Source: Bog-473 sp963807775
Lineage (GTDB): Bacteria; Actinomycetota; Acidimicrobiia; Acidimicrobiales; RAAP-2
Direction: 5' to 3'
Assembly: GCA_963807775.1 (NCBI GenBank)
Contig: CAWECY010000018.1
Coordinates: 124,001-188,000, forward strand
DNA: 64,000 bases
A program made the translations under genes and the position numbers. Below the pieces are notes generated by a model. It worked only from the letters and a program-made list of their open reading frames with translations, ran no database searches and was not told the origin of the DNA. Shown piece by piece: positions 7,875 through 18,213 of the stretch (position 1 is the stretch's first letter; each line of letters begins with the position of its first letter).

Positions 7875-9758
7875 CTACGGCGTGCAGTAATAGATCTTCA
7901 GCTTCGGTGCCGCCGCCGTGCTCTGCCCGCGCTGTGCCACGTGGAGGCAACGGGCGTCGACGTACGCCGTTCCTTTGGTCGCGGCCGGTGACGCCACCAG
8001 CGCCAGGTGGAACAAGCCGGCATCGATCATGGACGCCAGCTCGGTCGCGCTCGGGGACGGGATGGTCCCGGTGTAGCCGCCGAGCGGGAGTACCTCGTCG
8101 CCGGTGGCGTAGATGAACGGTGCGGCCACCGCCGCCGTCTGCGTCGCCATGAGGTAAGGCGCGCCGTGGCGCACTGCTTCGATGTCACCCAACGCGCTCA
8201 GGGCGGCCGACGGCGCGAAGACGTGGTGGATCACGGTCGTGGCGAGGGCTGGCTGGAACGGGGTGTCGAACGGGCCCAGGCCCTCCGCCACCACCGACGC
8301 CGCGGCTGCCGCGGGGACGAGGAGCAGGGCGACCGCCGTGAGCATGCCCCCGGCGATGGCCAGCGGCTCGCCCGGTGGGCGTCGCCGGCCGATCACGGCC
8401 AGAGCGACCAGCACCGCCGCGGCCGCCAGCCCGACGACGATGAGAGCCGCGGCCAGGCCCGATGGCAGGCCGGTACCCTGTGCGGGGACGAGCCAGGCCC
8501 CGTAGCCGGTCGTGACGAGCACCACGCCGGCCGTCCCGAGGAGCACGCCCGTCTCGTGGCGGCGTTCCCAGGCGAGGGCCCCACCGATCCCAAGCAGGCC
8601 GGCCACCGCCGGTGACAGCGCTCCGGCGTAGTACGAGTTCATCGTCGTGCTGACGGTGAAGACGACGCCGAGCACGACCAGCCACACCCCCCACAGCAGC
8701 GCACCCGCCCGCACCAGGTCCGTACGCGGGTGTCGTCGGCGCGCCAGCAGCACCCAGACGAAGGCGACCAGTGCCGCCGGCAACAGCCAACCCGTGTCGC
8801 GCCCGTAGGCGTGCGCCAAGAGCCGGTTCCACGCCGGCGGCGGCTCGGCCTGGGAGAAGAGCGGCGTCCCCAGCGTCCGGCCGAGCAGCTGGTTGGGCGA
8901 CGCCTGGCCGACCCGGTTGAAGCCGTTGTAGACGAACACCTGGTGGTAGACGGAGTTGTCGTGGCTGCCGTCCGCATAGGGCCGTTGGGACGCCGGCGTG
9001 AGCGCGACGAACGTCATGTACGAGAGCGACACGACGGCCACGGTGGCACCCATGGCGAGCAGCCGGCCCACGCGCTCGGCCGTGCTGCCACGCCCGGCCA
9101 CCAGGTAGGCCAGCCCCAGCCCGGGCAGGACGAGCCAGGCCTCGATCATCTTCGTCTGGAAGGCCAGTGACACCCAGAGCGCCGCCATGACCGCGCTGCG
9201 CCAGCGGCCGCTCACGATGGCCGTCACCGTTGCGTCGGCCGCCAGGACGAGCAGCAGGATCATGAGCGAATCGGGGATGTTGCCCCGGTCGAGCGTGACC
9301 GCGGCCGGGCTGGCCCCTAGCACCACCGCCGCCCCGAGCCCGGCCAGCGGCCCGGCCAGCCGGCGGACGCAGTGATAGAGGACGAGCACGGTCAGGGCGC
9401 CCTCTACGGCCGAGGGCAGCAGGATGGCCCACTCGTGGAAGCCGAAAAGCCGGACAGAGAGGGCCTGCACCCACATGGAGCCGGGGAGCTTGTCCACCGT
9501 CACCGTGCCGGCCGGGTCGAAGGCGCCGAAGAGGAAGTCGTGCCAGCTCTGCGACATCGAGCGCACGGCGGCGGCGTAGTAGATCTCAATGGTCGAGCCA
9601 ACGTCCCAGCTGTAGGACAGCGCCGCCAGCGCCGTCACGACGAGGAGGAGCGGACGGGCCCAGGCCGGCTGGTCCTGTGGCGAACGCCACACCTGCAGCC
9701 GGCGGGACAAGAGTGCGGAGGCCGGCGCCGACGCCTCCCGCATCACCTCGTCGGCCAC
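7875..9758 (-). CDS. GT39/ArnT-like polyprenyl-phosphate glycosyltransferase (membrane)
   Basis: A 627-residue multi-pass membrane protein of the PMT_2/GT-C superfamily, which transfers sugars from polyprenyl phosphate to proteins, lipids or cell-wall glycans. The first extracytoplasmic loop after helix 1 carries an acidic motif (SWDVGSTIEIYYAAAVRSMSQSW, then GTVTVDKLPG), typical of these enzymes. About 11-12 hydrophobic helices follow, and a soluble C-terminal part (from about residue 510) holds LGGYTGTIPSPS. Many actinobacterial homologues are called mannosyltransferases, but the donor and acceptor cannot be told here. The start is GTG at 9758, and an ATG five codons in is an alternative. 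Confidence 0.85.
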   Translation of the reverse strand: MADEVMREASAPASALLSRRLQVWRSPQDQPAWARPLLLVVTALAALSYSWDVGSTIEIYYAAAVRSMSQSWHDFLFGAFDPAGTVTVDKLPGSMWVQALSVRLFGFHEWAILLPSAVEGALTVLVLYHCVRRLAGPLAGLGAAVVLGASPAAVTLDRGNIPDSLMILLLVLAADATVTAIVSGRWRSAVMAALWVSLAFQTKMIEAWLVLPGLGLAYLVAGRGSTAERVGRLLAMGATVAVVSLSYMTFVALTPASQRPYADGSHDNSVYHQVFVYNGFNRVGQASPNQLLGRTLGTPLFSQAEPPPAWNRLLAHAYGRDTGWLLPAALVAFVWVLLARRRHPRTDLVRAGALLWGVWLVVLGVVFTVSTTMNSYYAGALSPAVAGLLGIGGALAWERRHETGVLLGTAGVVLVTTGYGAWLVPAQGTGLPSGLAAALIVVGLAAAAVLVALAVIGRRRPPGEPLAIAGGMLTAVALLLVPAAAAASVVAEGLGPFDTPFQPALATTVIHHVFAPSAALSALGDIEAVRHGAPYLMATQTAAVAAPFIYATGDEVLPLGGYTGTIPSPSATELASMIDAGLFHLALVASPAATKGTAYVDARCLHVAQRGQSTAAAPKLKIYYCTP

Positions 9759-10077
9759 CGGGTCAGGTTAGGTGGCGCGGCTCAACTGACCGTGGGGAGG
9801 CGGTACTGGCGCCGCACGTTGGCCACGCGTCCGCCGACCGGCGGGTGGTCCCCATGCAACACGTCGGGGTCGAGGTCGGCTCCATTGGGCCATTCGACCG
9901 CGCCAGCGTGCGAATCCACCTCAACGTGCGAAGAGGTCCGGATCGTGCAAGGGAGCAAAGACGCCGGCCGTCCGCCCGTTTAGGACGGTTCCATGGTCCA
10001 GACCCCGGCCGGCCCGAAGGACTGACGCCGGTCCCGTGATTGTCGGGATCGGTTCCCGACTAGTACCGTCCCGCCAC
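9759..10077. other. Intergenic region without a recognised feature
   Basis: About 320 bases between the divergent glycosyltransferase and lipoprotein genes. Both promoters should lie here, but I see no convincing -35/-10 pair. No RNA gene or repeat is visible. The short frames here lack ribosome-binding sites and recognisable content. Confidence 0.4.
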
Positions 10078-10470
10078 GTGCGGGCCTGGAAGCTCGTCCT
10101 CAGCCTCATGGCGGTGTGTGCCTGCGCCGGCTGCTCGGGCGGTTCGCCAAGCCAGGCCGGCACATCGGCCAGTTCGAGCTCCGGTGCCGACCTGAGCACG
10201 CGCGTCGTGTCCGTGAGCACGACGAGCCAGCTCTCCGACATGGTGAGGTGGAATGCGACCAACAAGACGGGCACACCCCAGCTCGCCACCTGCGAGGTTC
10301 TCGTGCTGAACGGCTCGATGCAGCTCGGCGACTACGGCCCCGTGCAGATCACAGTCGCCGCGGGTGCGACCGCAGAGGAGTACAGCGAGGTGACCACCCT
10401 GGCCGGGAGCCGTGCCGACGATAAAGCGCAGATCGTTTGCCAGAAGGGGCTCATTCCCGCCAACGGCTAA
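10078..10470 (+). CDS. Putative lipoprotein, function unknown
   Basis: A 130-residue exported protein. From the GTG at 10078 it has a basic start (RAWK), a hydrophobic stretch (LVLSLMAVCA) and a lipobox-like ACAGC followed by SGG and a Ser/Gly-rich linker, so it is probably lipid-anchored at Cys19. The mature part (about 85 residues) looks like a small beta-rich domain, with MVRWNATNKTGTPQLATCEVLVLNG suggesting a FxLyD or DUF-type immunoglobulin-like fold; the two later Cys residues could form a disulfide. No partner genes adjoin it. A start at 10036 would place 14 odd residues before the signal sequence, so I prefer 10078. Confidence 0.6.
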   Translation: MRAWKLVLSLMAVCACAGCSGGSPSQAGTSASSSSGADLSTRVVSVSTTSQLSDMVRWNATNKTGTPQLATCEVLVLNGSMQLGDYGPVQITVAAGATAEEYSEVTTLAGSRADDKAQIVCQKGLIPANG

Positions 10471-10571
10471 TGCCCGCTCCCGACCCGGAGAACAGACGTT
10501 GTAACCACGCCGGCGCATCGCCGTCGTCAATGAGAAGGTAGGCAACGGAACCAAGAGGAATGGGAGCGGCC

Positions 10572-10871
10572 ATGACCGAAGTGACCATTGGTATGAGCGA
10601 CGTGGAGCGGCTCGCCGCCCGGCTTGATGCCGTGGACCTGAGCGACGAGGACCGGTCCGCGCTGCACGCCATCTTCGGCCTGGCCGGCCGGGCCATCAAC
10701 ACGGACGCCGGGGCCGACGCCGACGAGGTGAGCGGGTTCGCCCTGGAATCGATCCAATGGGGCGGCAGTTCCGGCGGCAACCTGTTCGGCACCTTCCTGG
10801 CCTGCTGCAACGGCCAGCACTACAGCACCGGCACCATCGTGGGTCGTCCCCCTACAGGGGCGGGGGAATAA
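10572..10871 (+). CDS. Small acidic protein, function unknown
   Basis: About 99 residues from the ATG at 10572, which has GGGAG 5 bases upstream; an ATG four codons earlier (10560) is less well placed. The N-terminal two thirds are acidic and helical (VERLAARLDAVDLSDEDRSALHAIFGLAGRAI). The C-terminal third is Gly-rich with a CC pair (GGSSGGNLFGTFLACCNGQHYSTG). The layout (a helical leader-like part, then a Gly/Cys/Ser-rich tail) is like some peptide precursors, but no modifying enzyme lies next to it, so I make no functional claim. Confidence 0.5.
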   Translation: MTEVTIGMSDVERLAARLDAVDLSDEDRSALHAIFGLAGRAINTDAGADADEVSGFALESIQWGGSSGGNLFGTFLACCNGQHYSTGTIVGRPPTGAGE

Positions 10872-11028
10872 CCGGCTCCCCCGGGCTGACCGTCCCCGTA
10901 ACGCGACGCAACCGGGCCCGAAGACCCGGCTACGACACCCGACGCACGCACTGTTGTCGGCCTAGATATCCCCCGGTAAAGCCACGCCTAAACATCGCTG
11001 GTCAGCGCAGGCACGGACCGGGGCGTGA

Positions 11029-12672
<1,644 letters not shown>

Positions 12673-12774
12673 GACTTCTCCTCTCGGGCCCTCTCGGGGC
12701 TCCGGGTCAGGGGGATCTGGTGATGGCCGCCGCGCCGACCCGGGCAGAACCGGGGCGGCGGGCCGACCGGATGA

Positions 12775-13068
12775 TCAGGCCAGTTTGGCCAGGATGTCGC
12801 GGGCCGACAGGATGAGCACGTCCTCGCCGTCGAGGATGTACTCGGTGCCGCCGTATTTGGAGTAGACGACCGTGTCGCCGACCTTGACGTCGAGCGGGAT
12901 CAGCTCGCCGGTGTCCTCGGAGCGGCGGCCGGGGCCCACGGCGAGCACCTCGCCCTGCTGGGGCTTCTCCTTGGCGGTGTCGGGAATGACCAGACCAGAG
13001 GCGGTGGTCTCCTCGGACTCGCCGGGGCGGACGACGATCCGGTCATCGAGGGGCTGCAGCTTCGGCAT
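12775..13068 (-). CDS. groES: 10 kDa co-chaperonin GroES
   Basis: The lid of the GroEL chamber, 97 residues. It begins MPKLQPLDDRIVVRP, has the mobile loop around EETTASGLVIPDTAKEKP and ends EDVLILSARDILAKLA, all typical of GroES. The ATG at 13068 follows AAGGAGG with a spacing of about 9 bases. Longer readings that extend to 13296 cross the CIRCE operator and are rejected. It is the first gene of the groES-groEL operon and is probably repressed by HrcA at the element at 13097-13123. Confidence 0.97.
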   Translation of the reverse strand: MPKLQPLDDRIVVRPGESEETTASGLVIPDTAKEKPQQGEVLAVGPGRRSEDTGELIPLDVKVGDTVVYSKYGGTEYILDGEDVLILSARDILAKLA

Positions 13069-13096
13069 GGTTGAAAGGCCTCCTTGGCACGTTCGA

Positions 13097-13123
13097 TTAG
13101 CACTCTCGTGGTGTGAGTGCCAG
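13097..13123. promoter_or_regulatory. CIRCE operator (HrcA binding site)
   Basis: TTAGCACTC, a 9-base spacer, then GAGTGCCAG. The left half matches the CIRCE consensus (TTAGCACTC-N9-GAGTGCTAA) perfectly and the right half has two mismatches. It lies 28 bases upstream of the groES start, the expected position. The hrcA gene is not in the window. Confidence 0.92.
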
Positions 13124-13201
13124 AGTAGCGGGCCGGACGGGGGGAGGCAACCGGGACACGATGCGGGGCGGTATCGGCCGGGCTCGGGGGCCGCTCGGGC
13201 C

Positions 13202-13228
13202 GGGGTCCCGGGGTCCCGGGGTCCCGGG
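13202..13228. repeat. GGGGTCCC tandem repeat
   Basis: Three perfect copies of an 8-base unit (GGGGTCCC) followed by GGG, upstream of the groES promoter region. It is self-complementary and could fold. It contributes to a poorly conserved spacer between groES and the divergent exported-protein gene. Confidence 0.75.
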
Positions 13229-13363
13229 ACACCGCCAGCCCGAGCATCGTGTTCACCTCCTTCGGCACGTCGTTCCGGGCGTCGCTCGAGAGGCATCTAG
13301 AGACGATGGCGTACGACCGTTCCTGACCCTGGACGGGCGCTGGCGGCCGGTAGCGTTCGGTAG

Positions 13364-14158
13364 ATGGCCATCAGGAGGGGGCATCCGACGGCCCGGCATC
13401 GTGGCGGTGGGCGTTCCCGTCGCCCTGGGTGGGGTCCGGCCGCCGCGCTGATCGTGGCGTTGGCCCTGGTCGGCCTCACCATGGTGGCCGGCGTGGGCGT
13501 GGCCGGGGCGGGGGCGGCGACCACGGGCAAGAGCTCGTCGACGTCGGGCGTCCCACCGGCGGTGGCGGCCGAGGCCAAGGCGGCCCTGCTCACGCTGGCC
13601 GCCTTCCCGTCGGGCTGGGCGACCTCGGGGACGGCTTCGGGCCCCAGCCATGCTGCCCCGTTGTCGAGCTCGCTGGCGTCGTGCCTGGGCGCCTCCAAGA
13701 AGCTGTCCCAGCTGAAGCCGGAGACCTACAGCAGCCCCGACTTCACCAACACCGGCAAGACCCTGGCCGTCGAGGACAGCGTGTCCGCCTACTCGTCGAG
13801 CACGCAGGCCCAGTCCGTGCGCGCCGCCCTGGGTGAGCACAAGCTCCCGACCTGCATGAACTCGCTCGGCAGTTCGGCGCTGCAGTCGAGCCTCCAGCAG
13901 GAGGCGGGCAGCGGCACCACCGTGGGCAAGATCATCATCAGCGGGCTGCCCGCGGGGACGCTGACGTCCGACGAGGCCGGCTTCAAGGTGACCATCCCCC
14001 TGACGGCGGGCGGGAAGCGGCTGAACATCACCAGTATCCAGGTCGACATCGTGAACGGGAAGGTCTCCCAGCAACTGACCTTCAACGGCAACGGGACGTC
14101 GTTCCCCGCTGCGCTCGAGGCGCAGCTGGTGCGGGCGGCGCTGAACAAGACGCCCTGA
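13364..14158 (+). CDS. Exported or membrane-anchored protein, function unknown
   Basis: A 264-residue protein. A basic N-terminus (RRGHPTARHRGGGRSRR) precedes one hydrophobic segment (about residues 24-52, AAALIVALALVGLTMVAGVGVAGAGA), consistent with a signal peptide or single anchor. The exported part of about 200 residues is Ser/Thr/Ala-rich with two Cys residues (SLASCLG, LPTCMN), probably a disulfide pair. The C-terminal half (SGLPAGTLTSDEAGFKVTIPLTAGGKRL, then VDIVNGKVSQQLTFNGNG) reads as alternating beta strands, similar in style to sensor or lipid-binding domains of actinobacterial exported proteins. I cannot name the family. Its neighbours are groES (divergent) and a GH13 gene. Confidence 0.75.
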   Translation: MAIRRGHPTARHRGGGRSRRPGWGPAAALIVALALVGLTMVAGVGVAGAGAATTGKSSSTSGVPPAVAAEAKAALLTLAAFPSGWATSGTASGPSHAAPLSSSLASCLGASKKLSQLKPETYSSPDFTNTGKTLAVEDSVSAYSSSTQAQSVRAALGEHKLPTCMNSLGSSALQSSLQQEAGSGTTVGKIIISGLPAGTLTSDEAGFKVTIPLTAGGKRLNITSIQVDIVNGKVSQQLTFNGNGTSFPAALEAQLVRAALNKTP

Positions 14159-14175
14159 CTCGTCGGGGTCGGGCT

Positions 14176-14230
14176 GTCGGGCCGTCTCGGTCCGGGTGTC
14201 GGGCCGTCTCGGTCCGGGTGTCGGGCCGTC
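14176..14230. repeat. 22-bp tandem repeat, about 2.5 copies
   Basis: The unit GTCGGGCCGTCTCGGTCCGG (plus GT, 22 bases) occurs at 14176 and 14198 and begins a third, partial copy at 14220. It fills most of the gap between the exported-protein gene and the GH13 gene. No hairpin with a T-run is seen. Confidence 0.75.
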
Positions 14231-14304
14231 GGGCCGTTCGGGTTCTCGGTCCGTTGGGCCCTGGCTCCGGTCTTCCCTGAGCGGGGTCGATACGCTGCCC
14301 GGCC

Positions 14305-15903
14305 ATGACAGCCATGGACCCGGACCGCTGGTGGCGCGGCGGCGTCTTCTACCAGATCTACCCGCGCTCGTACGCCGACTCGAACGGCGACGGCGTCGGG
14401 GACCTGCCGGGCATCATCGGCAAGCTCGACCACTTGGCGCGGCTGGGCATCACCGGCGTCTGGCTCTCCCCCGTCACCTGCTCGCCCAACCGCGACTGGG
14501 GCTACGACGTGTCGGACTACCTCGACATCGACCCCAGCTTCGGCACGCTGGCCGACCTGGACGAGTTGGTGGCCCAGGCGGATCGCCGGGGCATCCGCAT
14601 CCTCATGGACCTGGTGCCCAATCACACCAGCGACCAGCACGCCTGGTTCGCCGACGCGCTGACCGGTCGTGAGGCGAGGTACCGGGACTACTACGTGTGG
14701 GCCGATCCGAAGCCCGACGCGAGCCTGCCGAACAACTGGGTGAGCATCTTCGGCGGCCCGGCGTGGGAGCTCGACGAGGCGAGCGGGCAGTACTACCTGC
14801 ACAACTTCGAGGCGGGACAGCCGGACCTCAACTGGTGGAACGACGAGGTGTGGCGCGAGTTCGACGAGATCCTGCGCTTCTGGTGGGACCGCGGCGTGTC
14901 GGGGTTCCGGATCGACGTGTGCAACATGATGATCAAGGACAAGTTGCTGCGCGACAACCCGCCGGCTACCGAGGACGATCCCATCGATCAGCAGTTCATG
15001 GGCGTGCGCTACGTCTACAACTCCGACCGGCCCGAGGCACACGACATCTTGAAGCACTGGCGTGTCGTCGCTGGGGGCTATTCGCCGGAGCGTCTGCTCA
15101 TCGGGGAGACGAACGTGGAGTCAGTCGAGCGGCTGGCCCTGTTCTACGGCGACGGGCACGACGAGCTGCACGGCGGCTTCAACTTCAACTTCATGCACGC
15201 GCCCTTCGAGGCGTCGGTGTTGCGCGATGTCGTCGAATCCACCGAGGCGCTGCTGCCTTCTGGTGGGTGGCCCGTCTACATGGGCTCGAACCACGACTTC
15301 TCGCGGCTGGCCACCCGCTGGGGCGGGGGCGAGGTGGATCGGACGAAGCTGGCCCTCCTGATGTTGCTGACCCTGCGGGGGACGCCGTTCTTGTACGCCG
15401 GCGACGAGATCGGCCTGGTCGACGGTGTGGTGGAGAAGTCGCAACTGCTCGATCCGGTGGGCGTCCGCTTCTGGCCCTACGCGGGCCGCGACCCCGAGCG
15501 CACGCCCATGCCCTGGCACGGCGGGCCCGGCGGCGGGTTCAGTGCGCCGGGGGTGCGGCCGTGGTTGCCCATGGGGGATCCGGCGGCGTGCAACGTGGCC
15601 GACCAGTCGGGCGACCCGGCCTCGGTGCTCGAGTTCTGCCGGCGGGTCATCGCGGCGCGGGCTGGGAGCGACGACCTGGCCGTGGGGTCGTACGCGTCTC
15701 TGAAAACGCCATCGGGGACCTGGGGATACGTGCGGGGCGGCGGTACGTCGGTGCTGCTGAACATGTCCGGCGATGCCGCCGAGTTCGACGGCGCATCCGG
15801 GACGGTGTCCGTGAGCACGAACCTCGGGCTCGAGGGTGCTCCTTGTGAGGGCGTGCTGTCACTCGGTCCGTGGCAGGGTGCCGTGGTGGTGGCCCCAGCA
15901 TGA
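14305..15903 (+). CDS. GH13 alpha-glucosidase / oligo-1,6-glucosidase family protein
   Basis: A 532-residue alpha-amylase-family (GH13) enzyme acting on alpha-glucosides. Conserved regions are visible in order: DLVPNHTS (region I), GFRIDV with nucleophile Asp204 (region II), LLIGETN with acid/base Glu268 (region III) and GSNHDFSR with Asp331 (region IV). VFYQIYPRSYADSNGDGVGDLPGI is the signature of the oligo-1,6-glucosidase / alpha-glucosidase / trehalose-6-phosphate hydrolase group. The substrate within that group is undetermined. There is no signal peptide, so it is cytoplasmic. The stop codon overlaps the next gene's ATG (ATGA), so the two are translationally coupled. Confidence 0.92.
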   Translation: MTAMDPDRWWRGGVFYQIYPRSYADSNGDGVGDLPGIIGKLDHLARLGITGVWLSPVTCSPNRDWGYDVSDYLDIDPSFGTLADLDELVAQADRRGIRILMDLVPNHTSDQHAWFADALTGREARYRDYYVWADPKPDASLPNNWVSIFGGPAWELDEASGQYYLHNFEAGQPDLNWWNDEVWREFDEILRFWWDRGVSGFRIDVCNMMIKDKLLRDNPPATEDDPIDQQFMGVRYVYNSDRPEAHDILKHWRVVAGGYSPERLLIGETNVESVERLALFYGDGHDELHGGFNFNFMHAPFEASVLRDVVESTEALLPSGGWPVYMGSNHDFSRLATRWGGGEVDRTKLALLMLLTLRGTPFLYAGDEIGLVDGVVEKSQLLDPVGVRFWPYAGRDPERTPMPWHGGPGGGFSAPGVRPWLPMGDPAACNVADQSGDPASVLEFCRRVIAARAGSDDLAVGSYASLKTPSGTWGYVRGGGTSVLLNMSGDAAEFDGASGTVSVSTNLGLEGAPCEGVLSLGPWQGAVVVAPA

Positions 15904-17321
15904 GCGACGGTGCGGGGGCGGGGGCGTCTGCCGGTGTGCCTGGTGGTGGGTCGATACGACGTCGCTATGTCCTGTGCACCACGCCGGCCCAGGGGCACAC
16001 CGGTCCGCTCCTCGCCCTGGCCCGGCGGCTGGTCGGTGCGGGCCACGAGGTCGTCTTCTTCACGACGGCGCACTACCGGGACAAGGTGGAGGCGACGGGC
16101 GCGTCGTTCGTCCCCTTCGCCGAGGAGTACGACGCCCACGACCTGATGGTGGCCAATCCCGAGCGCGAGTCGTCGTCCAAGCGCGGCGTGCGCGGCGTGA
16201 AGGACGACCTGCGGCGCATCTTCATCGGCCCGGTGCCGGGCCAGTGGCGAGACCTACGGGGGGTGTTGGACGGCTTCGCCGCCGACTGTGTCGTCGTCGA
16301 CTCCATGTTCCTGGGCGCGCTGCCGCTGGTGCTCGGGCCTGGACCTCGTGACGACCGTCCCGCGCTGGCCTGCGTCGGCGTCATGCCCTACCCGTCGTGC
16401 AGCCGTGACGCGGCGCCCTTCGGGGTGGCGTTCCAGCCCGGGTCGGACCCGTTGCGGCGCGCCCGCAACGTGACCATGAACTGGATGACCGAGCACGGGG
16501 CGCTGGCCGACATCCAGCGGTTCGCCCGCAAGCGGCTGGCCGAGGCGGGCTGCCCGTCGGGCTTCCCCGGCTACTTCATCGACCTTCCGCCCAAGGTAGT
16601 CGACGCCTACTTCCAGGCCACGGTGGCGGGTTTCGAGTACCCGCGCTCGGACCTGGCCCCGTCGGTCCGCTTCGTCGGGCCGATCCTGGCGCCGCCGACC
16701 GCGGCGATGTCCTACGAGCCGCCGACGTGGTGGGACGAGCTCGAGGAAGAGCGCCCGGTGGTGCACGTCACCCAGGGCACCCTGGACAACGCCGACCTCG
16801 CCCGCCTGCTCCTGTTGACGTTCGACGCCCTGGCCGACGACGACGTGCTCATCGTGGGGACGACCGGTGGGCCCGATCCGGGCGATGTCGGACGGCGCCT
16901 GCCGGCCAACGCCCGGCTCGAGCGCTTCGTCCCCCACGACCTGTTGCTGCCGCACGTCGACGCCATGGTGACCAACGGCGGCTACGGGGGGGTGCAGCAG
17001 GCGCTGGCCAACGGGGTGCCGCTCGTGGTGGCCGGCGACAGCGAGGACAAGCCCGAGGTGGCGGCGCGGGTGCACTGGGCCGGAGTGGGCGTCAACCTGC
17101 ACACCGGCCGACCGTCGAAGGCGATGATCGCCCGCTCCGTGCGGCGGGTGCTCGGCACGCCCCGGTATCGAGAGCGGGCCCGCGCCCTGCAGGCCGAGAT
17201 CGCTTCGAGCGACCCGCTCGGCACGATCAGCGCCGGGTTGCAGGAGCTGTGTATGGCGCGTGACGTGCGGCTCACTGGTGCAGGTGCCGGTGCCCGTCCC
17301 GGCACGGCCGACGCAGGCTGA
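15900..17321 (+). CDS. GT1-family glycosyltransferase (MGT/UGT type)
   Basis: A 473-residue GT-B fold glycosyltransferase transferring a sugar from an NDP-sugar to a small acceptor. The N-terminal domain begins RRYVLCTTPAQGHTGPLLALARRL, typical of macrolide-type GT1 enzymes. The C-terminal donor-binding signature is present (FVPHDLLLPHVDAMVTNGGYGGVQQALANGVPLVVAGDSEDKPEVAARV), with Glu/Asp-Lys in place of the plant UGT Asp-Gln pair. The ATG overlaps the GH13 stop, which suggests a joint role, for example making and trimming a glucoside or a compatible solute, but the acceptor is unknown. A longer reading from 15870 is not favoured. Confidence 0.9.
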   Translation: MSDGAGAGASAGVPGGGSIRRRYVLCTTPAQGHTGPLLALARRLVGAGHEVVFFTTAHYRDKVEATGASFVPFAEEYDAHDLMVANPERESSSKRGVRGVKDDLRRIFIGPVPGQWRDLRGVLDGFAADCVVVDSMFLGALPLVLGPGPRDDRPALACVGVMPYPSCSRDAAPFGVAFQPGSDPLRRARNVTMNWMTEHGALADIQRFARKRLAEAGCPSGFPGYFIDLPPKVVDAYFQATVAGFEYPRSDLAPSVRFVGPILAPPTAAMSYEPPTWWDELEEERPVVHVTQGTLDNADLARLLLLTFDALADDDVLIVGTTGGPDPGDVGRRLPANARLERFVPHDLLLPHVDAMVTNGGYGGVQQALANGVPLVVAGDSEDKPEVAARVHWAGVGVNLHTGRPSKAMIARSVRRVLGTPRYRERARALQAEIASSDPLGTISAGLQELCMARDVRLTGAGAGARPGTADAG

Positions 17322-17340
17322 CCCGGCGAGCGGCGTCGGC

Positions 17341-17665
17341 TCAGCTCGGGGGGCGGTAGCCCGTCTGTTTTTGAGCCTTCTTGACGGCCTCGTCCATCTC
17401 GCTCGGCGTGAGGAGCACGACGGTGGTGCAGCCGGTGCCACTCGCCCCGACGATCAGCGGAGCCGCGGCCGCGGCCACGGTGTCCGGCATGTCGGCGATG
17501 GCGAAAACGTCGGTACCGCCGAACGCGAAGTAGAACGACTCGAGCTTGCCGCCCAGCCCCTCGATCAGCTTGGTCGCCTCGGCGACGCCGCGCCGAGCCG
17601 CCCTGTTCGGTCAGCCCCTTGATGCCCTCCGCCGAATACTTGGCCTGGATCATGAATTTCGGCAT
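17341..17665 (-). pseudogene. GYD-domain protein, frameshifted
   Basis: The small GYD-domain family (about 105 residues, function unknown) is recognisable in two frames. Frame 1 from the ATG at 17665 gives MPKFMIQAKYSAEGIKGLTEQGG. The rest (GVAEATKLIEGLGGKLESFYF, then TDVFAIADMPD, TVVLLTPSEMDEAVKK, GYRPPS) is in another frame. The break lies at 17581-17600 (plus-strand numbering), in a GGCGC repeat. Adding one 5-base GGCGC unit would restore GGSARRGVAEATK, which fits the family, so a 5-base deletion, biological or from assembly, explains it. AAGGAGG precedes the ATG at good spacing. It is otherwise full length, and given the other indels in this window it may be an intact gene in the organism. 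Confidence 0.8.
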
Positions 17666-17911
17666 GGCTGCCTCCTTCTTCGTCGTGGGTCAACCACGAT
17701 AGGAAACAGGCCGTCCCGTGTCACGTGGTAGACGGCACTTTCAGCCCGAGGTGTAGATGGAGACAGGTCTCACCGGTTGACCGGGAACCTGTCGGCGTGA
17801 CCGTGGCACCGGACCGATCGTCCAGCTACTCGATGTCGCGCCAGTCGATGCGGGGTCGGAACCGTCAACCGACGCCCGCACCGACGGCGCGGGAGTGAGT
17901 CGTCCGTCGCC

Positions 17912-18154
17912 CTACCAGACGAAACCACCGTCGGCGAGGCGCGGCAGGACCTCGCCGTCAGGCCCCGTCCGGTCGACGGTCTCAAAAGCGTCAAAGGCGT
18001 GCCCGCCCACCTCGTCGCCCTCGTTCAGCTTCTCCCGGATCGCCACGAGTGCGTCGACCTCGCTCTTATCGAGCTTGCTCAACGCCTCTTGTTGTTCGGG
18101 GGGCAGGGAGTCGATGTCCATACCCGCCGCCTTGAGTGCGTCGACGTTTGTCAT
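17912..18154 (-). CDS. Candidate RiPP precursor peptide of the rSAM/diiron operon
   Basis: An 80-residue peptide. Residues 15-48 are a charged helical, leader-like segment (LPPEQQEALSKLDKSEVDAL and on). A double glycine at 50-51 (DEVGG) could mark leader cleavage. The 29-residue remainder (HAFDAFETVDRTGPDGEVLP, then RLADGGFVW) carries aromatic residues and ends in GGFVW. A very strong ribosome-binding site (AAAGGAG at 18162-18168, 7 bases before the ATG) suggests high expression, as expected of a peptide substrate. It is 59 bases downstream of the diiron-protein gene on the same strand and two radical SAM genes precede that. I recognise no named family; the precursor role is inferred from size, composition and operon. 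A small regulatory protein remains possible. Confidence 0.7.
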   Translation of the reverse strand: MTNVDALKAAGMDIDSLPPEQQEALSKLDKSEVDALVAIREKLNEGDEVGGHAFDAFETVDRTGPDGEVLPRLADGGFVW

Positions 18155-18213
18155 TGTGCTGCTCCTTTGCTGGTTGGTGTCAATTGTTGTGGTGTGAGAT
18201 GTGGACCCGTCGC

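Noticed and set aside
12775..13296. Extended groES reading from 13296
   Set aside because: The extra 76 residues cross the CIRCE operator and the GGGGTCCC repeat, and the ribosome-binding site fits the ATG at 13068.
18155..18213. TTGACA before the peptide gene as a -35 box (18178-18183, minus strand)
   Set aside because: It is only about 24 bases from the start codon, so a transcript from it would begin at or after the ATG.
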